From assembly GCA_963776195.1 (NCBI GenBank), contig CAVZMO010000053.1:93550-157549 (forward strand): a DNA stretch of 64,000 nucleotides, written 5' to 3'. Numbering within the stretch: position 1 is the stretch's first letter; the number at the start of each line of letters is the position of its first letter. Made by a program: the position numbers and the translations under genes. Source of the stretch: CAVZMO01 sp963776195 (GTDB lineage Bacteria > Nitrospirota > Thermodesulfovibrionia > Thermodesulfovibrionales > SM23-35). Under the pieces are notes generated by a model. The model saw nothing but the letters and a program-made list of their open reading frames with translations, was not told the origin of the DNA and did not search any database. Positions 8,635 to 17,034 of the stretch are shown here, piece by piece.

Positions 8635-9195
8635 CTATTTTCTTGTTTTGCGATACTGTGATCGCGCATGATAGAGTCTTTCCGTAAACCCGCCCTCTTT
8701 CAAGAACTCCTTTTCCAAGGCCCGCAATTGCTGATCAAGTAGGTAATTTGTCTGGTGGATCAGGCAGGCCATGGTGTTAGCGGCAACTTCAGGAGGCGAA
8801 GCTTCAATATAAGTCTTATAAGTCGAATAAGACCTATTGCTCGCGCAAGCGAGCTTTCTGACCTTTTGCGCCTCGGGGTGGTCCTTTTCCCAGAGAAGCA
8901 ATCCTTTCTGCCTCAAATAATCCTGAAAATCAAGCAACAGCTCTTCAAGACTTGCCCGCGCCACGCCGATGAGTTTCAGTTCAGTCTTTTTAGAAGTGCC
9001 CGACGCCATGCTGCCCTCCGCAATGTTCTGTTTGCCGCTGCGTGCCGCCTGCACCATCTGGTCATGCGTGCGTGAGCGGATATTGATGAAGCGGTCGCAA
9101 AACACTATCGTGGCATCATAAACAATCTCCGACATTTTGTAAGATTGCAGCTCGCGATACCCGCCGTGCGGCGGGATGAGTTTTGGCTCAGTCAT
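8635..9195 (-). CDS. Four-helix-bundle suffix domain protein
   Basis: 186 residues from the ATG at 9195, the usual family start (MTEPKLIPPHGGYREL). The core (MVQAARSGKQNIAEGSMASG, then ARASLEELLLDFQDYLRQ) matches four-helix-bundle proteins related to the 23S rRNA intervening-sequence family, with a suffix domain. Their biochemical role is unknown. A low-complexity segment (NRSYSTYKTYIEA) is encoded by a short DNA repeat also seen at the cas4 start. The gene ends 7 nt before cas4 and looks co-transcribed with it. No reverse transcriptase, the partner of related Avd proteins, is nearby. Confidence 0.8.
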   Translation of the reverse strand: MTEPKLIPPHGGYRELQSYKMSEIVYDATIVFCDRFINIRSRTHDQMVQAARSGKQNIAEGSMASGTSKKTELKLIGVARASLEELLLDFQDYLRQKGLLLWEKDHPEAQKVRKLACASNRSYSTYKTYIEASPPEVAANTMACLIHQTNYLLDQQLRALEKEFLKEGGFTERLYHARSQYRKTRK

Positions 9196-9205
9196 GGGGC
9201 TTGCC

Positions 9206-9499
9206 TCATTTTCTCTCCAGCTTTTTCCGGCTTTCCAGTCGGAATATACCCTGAGTATTGGCACAGTCAGTCTCTCTCAGTTTTCCATCAGAGGCCGGCA
9301 ATTTCAGTCCGTGACAAAATGTCACGACCTCGCTTCCTTCTTCTTTTAACCGTTGTTTTAGCTTTCTCCAATATGCGCCAGCATCAGGGCTGTCAGTGAG
9401 CACTCCAACAACATCAACTACAGAAAACCACCATTCGTTATTGTGCAACGTTCTCCTGATTTTTTTACCTTTAAAAACCGCTAAATGTGTTTCCGTCAT
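9206..9499 (-). CDS. Truncated Bro-N domain protein
   Basis: 97 residues. The Bro-N core (NEWWFSVVDVVGVLTDS) is clear, and it continues to CANTQGIFRL. It then ends in ESRKKLERK, where full-length relatives carry on with a C-terminal domain. Compare the longer copy at 16082-16907. Bro-N domains occur in phage antirepressors and in DinD-like proteins. The gene starts inside the stop of the 43-residue ORF (ATGA) and ends 10 nt before the next start, so it is embedded in the cas operon. It is probably a degraded or minimised copy. Confidence 0.75.
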   Translation of the reverse strand: MTETHLAVFKGKKIRRTLHNNEWWFSVVDVVGVLTDSPDAGAYWRKLKQRLKEEGSEVVTFCHGLKLPASDGKLRETDCANTQGIFRLESRKKLERK

Positions 9500-9627
9500 T
9501 CAACCTCCTTTACCAATTCACAAGCCTCCTGCCATGCAAGCATGTCATCAAACATCTGGTAAGACTGAAGCTCCCGATACCCGCCGTGCGGCGGGATAAG
9601 TTGGGGGAAGTCTTTTGGGTCGGTCAT
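9496..9627 (-). CDS. 43-residue four-helix-bundle N-terminal fragment
   Basis: A short gene between cas7 and the Bro-N gene. It starts MTDPKDFPQLIPPHGGYREL, almost the same as the four-helix-suffix protein encoded downstream. It then reads into MLAWQEACELVKEVE, which resembles helix 1 of the standard four-helix family, and stops. It appears to be the 5' end of a second four-helix gene cut off where the Bro-N gene begins. Translation is plausible because it overlaps its neighbour by 4 bp; function is doubtful. Confidence 0.6.
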   Translation of the reverse strand: MTDPKDFPQLIPPHGGYRELQSYQMFDDMLAWQEACELVKEVE

Positions 9628-9656
9628 TATTTGTCGTCTCTTGTTTTGTATAGGCA

Positions 9657-10607
9657 CTAAATCTTTTCAATGACAACATTGTTCGGATTAAATATTTCCG
9701 GCGTTAATCCAGCAAGACTCTTCAGATTGATCGAATAATCCTCAATCTTTCTTGGATCACTTAATCCTTCGTTAGGCGCAACGCTCAATGACCTATGAAC
9801 CACAGCAGTGGAATATTGTCCATGCTTAACGTTGTGTTGCCACCAAAACACCGCGACGACTTCCATACTACCTTCGGGCCGTGCGGAAGAAGCATCGTTG
9901 TCAAACAAATGTTCGAGTGCGTTCTTTATGGCTTTAGCATCATCTTCGGCAAACCAAGTCTTTGAAGCAAGCTGCGGATTTATGGCACCGTAGGATACGT
10001 ATAATCCGTGATCAACACGATGTTTCATTCCCATAGTATCCGATGCTTTCTTCGTCCCATCTCCTTCGCCGCTAACACTTTTGGTAATCTGGATGCTGGA
10101 CACACTTACCGGCGTAACACTAAATGCCGAGTGAATAGAAACCGGCCCTCGAATCCCAATGGAAACGCCCGAATCATCGGCTTTTTCTTCCTGCTCTTCC
10201 TTTACTTCTTTGCCTCTCTTGGACTTCTCGTTTTTCTTGCCCTTATATGCAAAGACTTGTCCGAACGCCCTGACATCAATCCATTTATTGCAAGCTTCTT
10301 CACGGAACTTCTTCTCATCGTTCATTGCATTTCCTAAAACACCTTCTACTCTTGCCCGCAAACTACGGTAATCATCCAGACGGTTGTCATCAGATTGAAC
10401 GAAAACACTGTATATATACTCATCCTTGTCATTTTTCATCTCCATCAGGCGATTTCTGATTTTTCTTTTAATACAGACATCAGACAACTCGCCCAAGCCA
10501 TCGTAATTCGTCCGCGGCCGATTGCCGTTTAAAGGGTCACCATTAGGGTTAGCACCTTTTACGCTAAAAATAACCGCGAAATCAATTTTGTTCTTCAAAG
10601 TTTCCAT
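9657..10607 (-). CDS. cas7: Type I-C Cas7 backbone subunit (Csd2)
   Basis: 316 residues. The start (FAVIFSVKGANPNGDP) and the later IGIRGPVSIHSAFSV and MGMKHRVDHGLY segments are hallmarks of Cas7c. Several copies coat the crRNA spacer in the I-C Cascade complex. A lysine/glutamate-rich loop (about residues 120-145) is probably the exposed thumb-like insertion. The gene is 14 nt downstream of cas8c and intact. A good Shine-Dalgarno site (GGAGG) precedes it. Confidence 0.96.
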   Translation of the reverse strand: METLKNKIDFAVIFSVKGANPNGDPLNGNRPRTNYDGLGELSDVCIKRKIRNRLMEMKNDKDEYIYSVFVQSDDNRLDDYRSLRARVEGVLGNAMNDEKKFREEACNKWIDVRAFGQVFAYKGKKNEKSKRGKEVKEEQEEKADDSGVSIGIRGPVSIHSAFSVTPVSVSSIQITKSVSGEGDGTKKASDTMGMKHRVDHGLYVSYGAINPQLASKTWFAEDDAKAIKNALEHLFDNDASSARPEGSMEVVAVFWWQHNVKHGQYSTAVVHRSLSVAPNEGLSDPRKIEDYSINLKSLAGLTPEIFNPNNVVIEKI

Positions 10608-10621
10608 GAAATATCCTCCTT

Positions 10622-11029
10622 TTATTCAATAGGGTCTGTTGCTGACTCTGTTTCGTTTTCATTCGTATTAGCGCTGCTTTTAAATTTGAGAGCTTCTCGC
10701 TGACAATGATAGCCAAGCAAAAACTCACCGCTTAATGTCTTATCTCCGGTATAATCTTCAGGTAAATCAAACAAACCATGCACTTTATCTATAACATCTT
10801 GATATTTTCTTGCCCTTCCGCCAAGTCTTGCTTTATATGGAGCCAATGACAACTCTATTGTCCTCCATGTGCTACAGGGGTGATCTGCAAATCGCTGCAT
10901 CAACCGTGAAGCATTTGTTTCTCTTTTTTCTTTAGCCGTAAAAAGCGCATGTCCTTCCAAACAGTCCGCAGCCGCCAACAGCCGCCCATATAAATAATCC
11001 CTTGTTGTACGACTCTCATCTAATGCCAT
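10622..11029 (-). CDS. cas11c: Cas11c small subunit from an internal start within cas8c
   Basis: An in-frame ATG at 11029 lies 135 codons from the cas8c stop. On the minus strand it is preceded by AAAAGGAGGGG, leaving about 8 nt between GGAGG and ATG. The product starts MALDESRTTRDYLYGRLLAA, a helical protein of the expected size. In characterised type I-C systems Cas11c is made by internal initiation near the 3' end of cas8c and stabilises the R-loop. The strong ribosome-binding site in this exact place is direct sequence support; expression is inferred. Confidence 0.8.
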   Translation of the reverse strand: MALDESRTTRDYLYGRLLAAADCLEGHALFTAKEKRETNASRLMQRFADHPCSTWRTIELSLAPYKARLGGRARKYQDVIDKVHGLFDLPEDYTGDKTLSGEFLLGYHCQREALKFKSSANTNENETESATDPIE

Positions 11030-12568
11030 ACTATACCCCTCCTTTTCGTTATATTTTCTATAAAGTGCACAGGCGATGCTGAGGGCTTTATTCCATTCCC
11101 AGCCCCCCATGCCTGCCCGATTACATGCTCGATGGACTGCTGAATCAACAATATCACGAGGAATCTGTTGTCCATCAACAATGCAAGGCAAAAGACGTTC
11201 AACCGTTGCTTTCTTCAACTTATCGTCAACCTTGCTTCCATATGCCGCTTCAGCAATGTCTCGCGGTGCAGGAGCCCCGACAAATCTCAAGTACTTTCTC
11301 TTTGCTTTCTTATTATTCTTGTCTTCGATAGAACGATAGTCATGAACCCATGCACAGGTTTCGTGCCATTGCTCAACCCTTTTCAAGAAATCTGCTCCAC
11401 TTAACTCACGATAAAAAGTTATGGCCATGCGGCCTGGTGTTGCCGAGTCTATCCCCATTACCACGATACCAGTTGTGTCGCCCAAGTCGGCCTTGTATCC
11501 TGCTATTTTTTTATTGAACTTGAGCGCGATATTTTGAGCGGTTGAAACAACATCTGAATCATCACTCGCCAATTCTTCTTCTCCAAGAACTGACAATGGA
11601 TCGGCAAGCGGGTCAGGGATTTCCTTGCCCGATGTAGCCCATGCGACAATAGCCTGATCTCCACTTCGATATCCTTGCCTGCTTATAAGCCAGCGTAGCG
11701 CACTGTGCGCCTTTTGAGTGACCTCAAATCCAACCCCACAGGTCTGGTGTGTGTTATGTTTTTTCGTGTCCGTAAACCGACCTCTAAAAGTGAATCCATC
11801 CCAATCATTTGAGGATATCAATTTTGCCTTGTCCCCATCATTCCTCAACTTGGCAGGATGAAGATCAGCCATGAATAATTCTTTGCCTGTCACATAACAA
11901 AGGGATTTCTCTTTTTTTGTGCCGGAGTAATAATCAATCCATCTACCCCAAAGAGCTTTGTCCTCCCATGTTTTAGGGCAGGGATCATTTAGGATTTCAA
12001 CTTCCCATCGAATAAACGCATCCGCTTGCCATCCTTCATTCTGAAACAACGCAAAGATACCAGGTTTATCTTTTCTATCCCCCTCCCATTTTTTCAACAA
12101 CTTGCCGTCATCACCAGGGATCAATATTTTCTTGTCAATTAAATCGTTAACAACAGCCCCTTTCTTGACATACTTGAGAACTGCTTTTGCCTTCTGATGG
12201 CTGAATTTTGATCCACACCATGCCTCAAGATTTGACATGTAAAGGTTGAAGTATGGTTTTTTGTTGCCACCATAGGCTTTATAGTCTTTAGCAACGTATT
12301 GCAACTTATCGCACAAAGGATGCGGTGCCTCGCCGCTAGTCCGACCGCCTGAACTTTTTTCAGTACATGGAATGATCGTTCTTGCATCGTCTTTTGGAAC
12401 AACTCTGGCTCTTTTAAAAGTCCCTTGATTATCAATAACAATCTCTATTTGCGCCTTATTCGTTGTGTGACAAATTGGAAGAAGCGGGACTTCTTTTTCA
12501 GAGGCAACCTTGCCAATCATTGACTGACTATTCTCATAGGTTTCATATAGTTTTTGTATCCAGCTCAT
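10622..12568 (-). CDS. cas8c: Type I-C Cas8c large subunit (Csd1)
   Basis: 648 residues, slightly longer than the usual 570-620. The start (MSWIQKLYETYENS) and internal FNLYMSNLEAWCGS, WATSGKEIPDPLA and GRMAITFYRELSG segments are characteristic of Csd1. Cas8c recognises the PAM and begins R-loop formation. It overlaps cas5c by 4 bp (ATGA). The last 135 codons also encode the small subunit Cas11c from an internal start, listed separately. Confidence 0.96.
   Translation of the reverse strand: MSWIQKLYETYENSQSMIGKVASEKEVPLLPICHTTNKAQIEIVIDNQGTFKRARVVPKDDARTIIPCTEKSSGGRTSGEAPHPLCDKLQYVAKDYKAYGGNKKPYFNLYMSNLEAWCGSKFSHQKAKAVLKYVKKGAVVNDLIDKKILIPGDDGKLLKKWEGDRKDKPGIFALFQNEGWQADAFIRWEVEILNDPCPKTWEDKALWGRWIDYYSGTKKEKSLCYVTGKELFMADLHPAKLRNDGDKAKLISSNDWDGFTFRGRFTDTKKHNTHQTCGVGFEVTQKAHSALRWLISRQGYRSGDQAIVAWATSGKEIPDPLADPLSVLGEEELASDDSDVVSTAQNIALKFNKKIAGYKADLGDTTGIVVMGIDSATPGRMAITFYRELSGADFLKRVEQWHETCAWVHDYRSIEDKNNKKAKRKYLRFVGAPAPRDIAEAAYGSKVDDKLKKATVERLLPCIVDGQQIPRDIVDSAVHRACNRAGMGGWEWNKALSIACALYRKYNEKEGYSMALDESRTTRDYLYGRLLAAADCLEGHALFTAKEKRETNASRLMQRFADHPCSTWRTIELSLAPYKARLGGRARKYQDVIDKVHGLFDLPEDYTGDKTLSGEFLLGYHCQREALKFKSSANTNENETESATDPIE
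11036..11046 (-). promoter_or_regulatory. Internal ribosome-binding site for Cas11c
   Basis: The minus-strand sequence AAAAGGAGGGG lies inside cas8c. It is a near-perfect Shine-Dalgarno sequence, correctly spaced from the ATG at 11029. Such a match inside a coding region is unlikely to be incidental in view of the known internal start of cas11c. Confidence 0.75.
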
Positions 12569-13290
12569 TTATGACCCTCCCATTCTTCAAAACCTTCCAG
12601 CAACCCCTCCTCTTCTAAGCCGACTGACTCCGGCGGATTGGCTTTCATAGACCTTACAGCCTTTCGTATAGAACAGTCTTCAGGTCGAACAAAATCAACT
12701 TTGCCGTCAACCATCTTAGGGCGCCAGAACCGGGCATGAAGCTCATCTTTTCCAAATTCGTCAGGATAATCAAAGCCATGAAACATCAAGTCAAATGCTA
12801 TTTCGCCATAATCATCGTATTCGCTTTTTCCTTCTCCAAACCTGCACGGCTCAACATAGCCCTGACATTCCCGTGCGCCTAAGAATATGTCTCTTCTACC
12901 CCCTTTATCTATCATCCGTTTAGCAACAAAAAAATGCTTGTTTTCGTTTCTGTCTTTCTCCATATTCTTACGATTCATATTCCACTCAAAGTGCGCCTGA
13001 ACTTGATACTCGACATCGGCAATGTAAGTATAGATTGCAAGAGAATTGCCGCCGCCATACTCAATAGGTTTTGCGCTACGCGTCTGCGTTCGTATGCGAT
13101 TCATCACTCTGACGCGGTCGATAATCCAAATAATAGTCGGCTTCCAATAAACCGAACTCAATATGCCCTTCAACGCTTCATAGGTAGGAATGTGATAAGA
13201 ACACTTCTCGCCACCAAGTTTTGTCAGCGGATCAGTAAAAAGAGCATATCTGCCTTCGACCTTGAATTCCACCTTGTTTTCTTTTTCCAT
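12565..13290 (-). CDS. cas5c: Type I-C Cas5c, crRNA-processing nuclease
   Basis: 241 residues. The start (VEFKVEGRYALFTDPLTKLGG) and the PTYEALKGILSSVYWKPT and FLGARECQGYVEP motifs are typical of Cas5c/Cas5d. In type I-C, which lacks Cas6, this protein cuts the repeat RNA and stays on the 5' handle. The gene lies 16 nt after cas3 and overlaps cas8c by 4 bp. Confidence 0.95.
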   Translation of the reverse strand: MEKENKVEFKVEGRYALFTDPLTKLGGEKCSYHIPTYEALKGILSSVYWKPTIIWIIDRVRVMNRIRTQTRSAKPIEYGGGNSLAIYTYIADVEYQVQAHFEWNMNRKNMEKDRNENKHFFVAKRMIDKGGRRDIFLGARECQGYVEPCRFGEGKSEYDDYGEIAFDLMFHGFDYPDEFGKDELHARFWRPKMVDGKVDFVRPEDCSIRKAVRSMKANPPESVGLEEEGLLEGFEEWEGHK

Positions 13291-13306
13291 GAACGCCTCC
13301 TTTTAA

Positions 13307-15811
13307 TCAAGCCTTCAACAAATCCATATCTTTAACCGGTATCTCGCTTAACCCGAATTCATCACTATAATATCTGTCATCAAGATACAAAACACCAGAT
13401 CCTATCTGTGCTTCATGTATTGCTCCCTGCTTTTGCAATTTTTCAAGGACATTTGGAAAGATATTAACGGAATATCGCTGAGCACGTCGAAGCAATTTGT
13501 ACTGCTTATCAATTTCCATCACGGAACAAAGTTTACTTATAAGGTGTTTACCTTCTTTCCCATATGGCACAATAATCCCTCTGGCGACTGTTTCTATTAC
13601 TTCAAAAGACTTAGCAGCAGACATGAAAGCTTGCCTCAATGGTATTTCAGGTGCTTTTTTATTAATACGCATGTACTCATCTACCGAAACCTTATTCGCT
13701 GAAAACAAATTAAATAAATCATCCACACGCCTCACGGCGGATTTGGGACTGACGGGATAATCCATTTCCTTCATCCGTTGATAAAAATAATACTGATAAT
13801 ACTGTTCCATAGCCTCAGGGCTTATTCTGTTATTTCCAAATCTTTCCGGATTATCATTAAATTCAGCCAGCAGTCGCTCGGCCTTCTCTTTGCCTATTTT
13901 GATATCATAAATCCCCTCTATATTTTCTTCCGCAGGATTAATTATGTATACCTCTCCCACTGCCGGATATTGTTCGTTATGGCGGTTACATCTGCCCGCT
14001 GCCTGCGCAATAGAATCAAGACCTGCAAGATAACGAATAACAGAACCGAAGGAAATATCTACACCTGCCTCGATAAGCTGTGTACTGACACAAATAACTG
14101 GCTTAGGCGGGCCATATAACCCAGAGTCCCAAGGTCTAAGGCATGATTTGATTTGATCCAGCACCGCCATACGGTGTGCCGGACACATGTGAGTGCTCAA
14201 GTGAAATGTTTCTATATTTTTTATCTGCTTGCATTGATGATAAATCTCTCGCGCCGATGTTTTCGTATTCACCACCACCAAAACGCTGCATGCTTTAACG
14301 ACCTGTTGCCCCACAAGCTCTTTTATTTCTTCATTTGACCAGCCGCCAACTTTTGTTGTTTTGTCATAAACCTCAACGCGTTTTAGATCATCGAATAACT
14401 GTCTCGCATTGGGCACCATTTGTTGTTCTGCGTTAATAGGCAACGCCCTTGACTTCGGTTCGATCTTATCCAAAAGCGGTTGAGTTGCTGTACATAGCAA
14501 AACTGTTGATCCACAATTGTTTACCAAAAAAGTTATAGCCATATTAAACATTTGCACACATTTTACTGGTAAGGTTTGTACTTCATCAAAAATAATGACC
14601 GCATTGGCAAGTTGATGCATTCTGCGTGCCCCGCGCGTCCCGGGACCAAACAACGCCTCCAAGACCTGCACATTGGTTGTCAGCACAACAGGCGCATCCC
14701 AATTCTCGGAAAGCACTTTTTGCCTTGCCGTCTCTTTATCAGGCATTAGATTGGAGTGGTGTTCCAATACAACACGATTTAGATATTTACCTTTCTTGTC
14801 CTTTTCTTCTAAGACTTTTCGTATCTCATCAGCATTCTGGTCAATAATGCTGGTATATGGCAGCACATAAATAATTCTGTCCATCTTGTATTTATCCGCA
14901 TGATGCAAAGCAAATCTCAGACTGGCAAATGTTTTTCCACCGCCAGTCGGGACAGTCAGTTGATACAGACCTTTTGGTTTATCAAAAAAATCGTAACACG
15001 CTTGTGATATTTTTTGCCGTACGGCATTAATTCCTTTTGGTGGATCAAAACCTTTCAGCTTTTTGTTTAATCTTTTTATCAAAACAGGCCAATCATCATA
15101 ATTCCCTTGATTCCGCAATTTTGCTAAGTTTGGTGCTTCAAAATCAGCAGTATTCAATCTGTCAGCATCGATAAGGCAGCTAAAAAGAAACCGCACCATC
15201 AGGCCATATTTATATAACAGTGTTTCTTGAGAATCAGGCGAGCTTCTCAGTGCCTTGAACCTGTCAATGAGATTTCTTAAAAACTCTTTTGATTGCAAGC
15301 GATTTATTATGAAAGTTTTAGCCTCATCGCTAAATTTTCCGATTACTTCATCAGTATGAGTTTTTTCTTCTCTTTTGCCCATGCGTTTTGAATATACATC
15401 TATACCTTCTGGAGAAATATTATCTATTAATCCTGAATGATGCGAAGCCAAACACAATGACAAGACTTGAGCTGCCAATATAGCCTCTTTTCCATTTTGG
15501 GCAAGCTCTCTATAGATAAGTTGTGCACCAGCAGTAGAATGATCAACTTTCCCTTTCAATCCGGCGGCATCAACATAATCATCTTCGTCAGGGTTAATAA
15601 GACCTACGGCTGATTTAATGTATTGCTTAAATTCATGACTCGCTTTTCCGATGTCGTGTAAAAGCCCGATCACCTCGCCTTGCTCTTTCAGTCCGACCTT
15701 TGACGCAAACTCCCCTGTTTTCCTTGAAACTTCCTGAAGGTGATCAATCAGGCTTTGTATTTCTCCGTCTTTTTCTCTGCTATGAGCAATATAATCAGCG
15801 TTTCGAAACAT
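13307..15811 (-). CDS. cas3: Cas3 nuclease-helicase
   Basis: 834 residues. The N-terminal HD nuclease has His10, His52/Asp53 (LLHDIGKAS) and His124/His125 (ASHHSG). The SF2 helicase follows with Walker A TGGGKT, the DEAH-box variant FDEVQT and motif VI QAAGRCNRHN. Cascade recruits it to unwind and degrade target DNA. It is first in the interference operon cas3-cas5c-cas8c-cas7. Its first 17 bases overlap the end of a different, degraded cas3 N-terminus just upstream. The frame is intact. Confidence 0.96.
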   Translation of the reverse strand: MFRNADYIAHSREKDGEIQSLIDHLQEVSRKTGEFASKVGLKEQGEVIGLLHDIGKASHEFKQYIKSAVGLINPDEDDYVDAAGLKGKVDHSTAGAQLIYRELAQNGKEAILAAQVLSLCLASHHSGLIDNISPEGIDVYSKRMGKREEKTHTDEVIGKFSDEAKTFIINRLQSKEFLRNLIDRFKALRSSPDSQETLLYKYGLMVRFLFSCLIDADRLNTADFEAPNLAKLRNQGNYDDWPVLIKRLNKKLKGFDPPKGINAVRQKISQACYDFFDKPKGLYQLTVPTGGGKTFASLRFALHHADKYKMDRIIYVLPYTSIIDQNADEIRKVLEEKDKKGKYLNRVVLEHHSNLMPDKETARQKVLSENWDAPVVLTTNVQVLEALFGPGTRGARRMHQLANAVIIFDEVQTLPVKCVQMFNMAITFLVNNCGSTVLLCTATQPLLDKIEPKSRALPINAEQQMVPNARQLFDDLKRVEVYDKTTKVGGWSNEEIKELVGQQVVKACSVLVVVNTKTSAREIYHQCKQIKNIETFHLSTHMCPAHRMAVLDQIKSCLRPWDSGLYGPPKPVICVSTQLIEAGVDISFGSVIRYLAGLDSIAQAAGRCNRHNEQYPAVGEVYIINPAEENIEGIYDIKIGKEKAERLLAEFNDNPERFGNNRISPEAMEQYYQYYFYQRMKEMDYPVSPKSAVRRVDDLFNLFSANKVSVDEYMRINKKAPEIPLRQAFMSAAKSFEVIETVARGIIVPYGKEGKHLISKLCSVMEIDKQYKLLRRAQRYSVNIFPNVLEKLQKQGAIHEAQIGSGVLYLDDRYYSDEFGLSEIPVKDMDLLKA

Positions 15812-16067
15812 ATCTAAAATCCTTCCGTCTTAAATTCATTTTCATGAACCAGTCCGCAAGATATCCCCACGCCCCGCATCTGAATTCCGCCGCGAACGAT
15901 GCAGCGTCCCTCTTATCCGGGGACAGTCCCGATTCTACGACTCCGTTTCGCTCCGTCCGTAAATCTGTGACAGTCCCCTCGAGTTCAGCTGTGCCCTTCA
16001 GATGTTCCTCAAGCCTGTGCCAATCGTCAACTGGCTCTTCCTTAATGCTGTGTGCATAGAATTCCAT
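15795..16067 (-). pseudogene. Relic of a second cas3 HD-domain N-terminus with a palindromic insert
   Basis: The 90-residue frame opens MEFYAHSIKEEPVDDWHRLE, then HLKGTAEL, and resumes with AASFAAEFRCGAWGYLA. Joined, these pieces match the first 50 or so residues of typical type I-C Cas3 proteins. The sequence diverges before the HD catalytic pair. An in-frame insert of about 25 codons (near 15906-15980) interrupts it; the insert carries the inverted ends GGGGACAGTC and GACAGTCCCC. The intact downstream cas3 has a different N-terminus, so this is the stub of a replaced cas3. Confidence 0.75.
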
Positions 16068-16081
16068 ATAAAGCGCCTGTT

Positions 16082-16907
16082 TTACTTCTTCTTTAGTTTT
16101 TTCATGTTTTGTGGTATCTCAAGATAGTTTTCTCTTGTGACAACACGCTTGCCGGTTTTTTTCTCAAGGTCAGTCCTTGCCTTGCCGGCAACTTCACCGC
16201 CTTTACGTGCAGATTTCTTGTTTTCACCAAATCCACGGGCGTCGTCTACCCGTGTAATTTCGGTTGTCGCAGCTTCACCGAGCATCGAGAAGATCAGCTC
16301 AAGATCGGTCATATGGTCTCTCAGGTTTTCGCGTTTCAGTCCCTTAAATTTCTTGTGCTGACCTGGTGTTATTCCAAAAGCCGCCTTAGCAATTTCCGCT
16401 GTGAGTATTTCGTATTCACGCTTCTCCCTAACTTCCCGCTTCTTCCATTCGTCCGTCAGTTCTTCCCGGATGGCAATACCGCGCATCCGCTTTTCTATCC
16501 AGTCGTCGGAATAGCCTTTTGCTTTATACAATGCCCTTGTCCTTTTTGTGGCCAGTTCCGGGATTTTCAATCTCCTGCACCCGTTCATAACCGACCTTTG
16601 CCAGCCAGCGCTTGAAAGGCTCTGCTTTGGGAGAAGGAATGGACTGGATGATACGAAAGATGCCTTCGGTATTAGCGCAATTTATTTTCTGTAGCCCGCC
16701 TTGAGTCTGAATTGAAAGGGGGGTGGCAATTTGCCCCCACCCTTTGGAAAGCTCTTCATCCCGGCGACGCATATCTTTGATATAACCGTTTGGCTCAACT
16801 GAATCAGTAAGAGCTGAAACAACATCAACAATAACAAACCACCATTCGTTTTTATGAATCGTCTTTCTGATTTCCTTGCCTCTGAAAACAGCAATGTTCG
16901 TTTCCAA
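16082..16907 (-). pseudogene. Bro-N family protein, frameshifted
   Basis: The N-terminal frame (from 16907) has the Bro-N core NEWWFVIVDVVSALTDS and reaches FKRWLAKVGYERVQEIENP. The C-terminal frame continues with ELATKRTRALYKAKGYSDD, then MTDLELIFSMLGEA and VVTRENYLE. Together they make a full protein of about 275 residues. One extra base in the run GGG at 16560-16562 separates the frames. Relatives are phage antirepressor-like or damage-inducible proteins of unknown function. A truncated relative is inside the cas operon at 9206-9499. The frameshift may be real decay or a sequence error. Confidence 0.8.
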
Positions 16908-17034
16908 ATCTGTCTCTCCTTTATTTCTTCTGATTTGATGCCCGTCTTACAAGCATAAGACAATGCTTCGCTCCCATATTACCACCCTTACTCCCCCAAA
17001 TAATGTCCTACATTTTTTCCATTTGCTTAATTTT

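Noticed and set aside
8635..9195. Four-helix protein as an Avd partner of a diversity-generating retroelement
   Set aside because: No reverse transcriptase, template repeat or variable repeat was found nearby.
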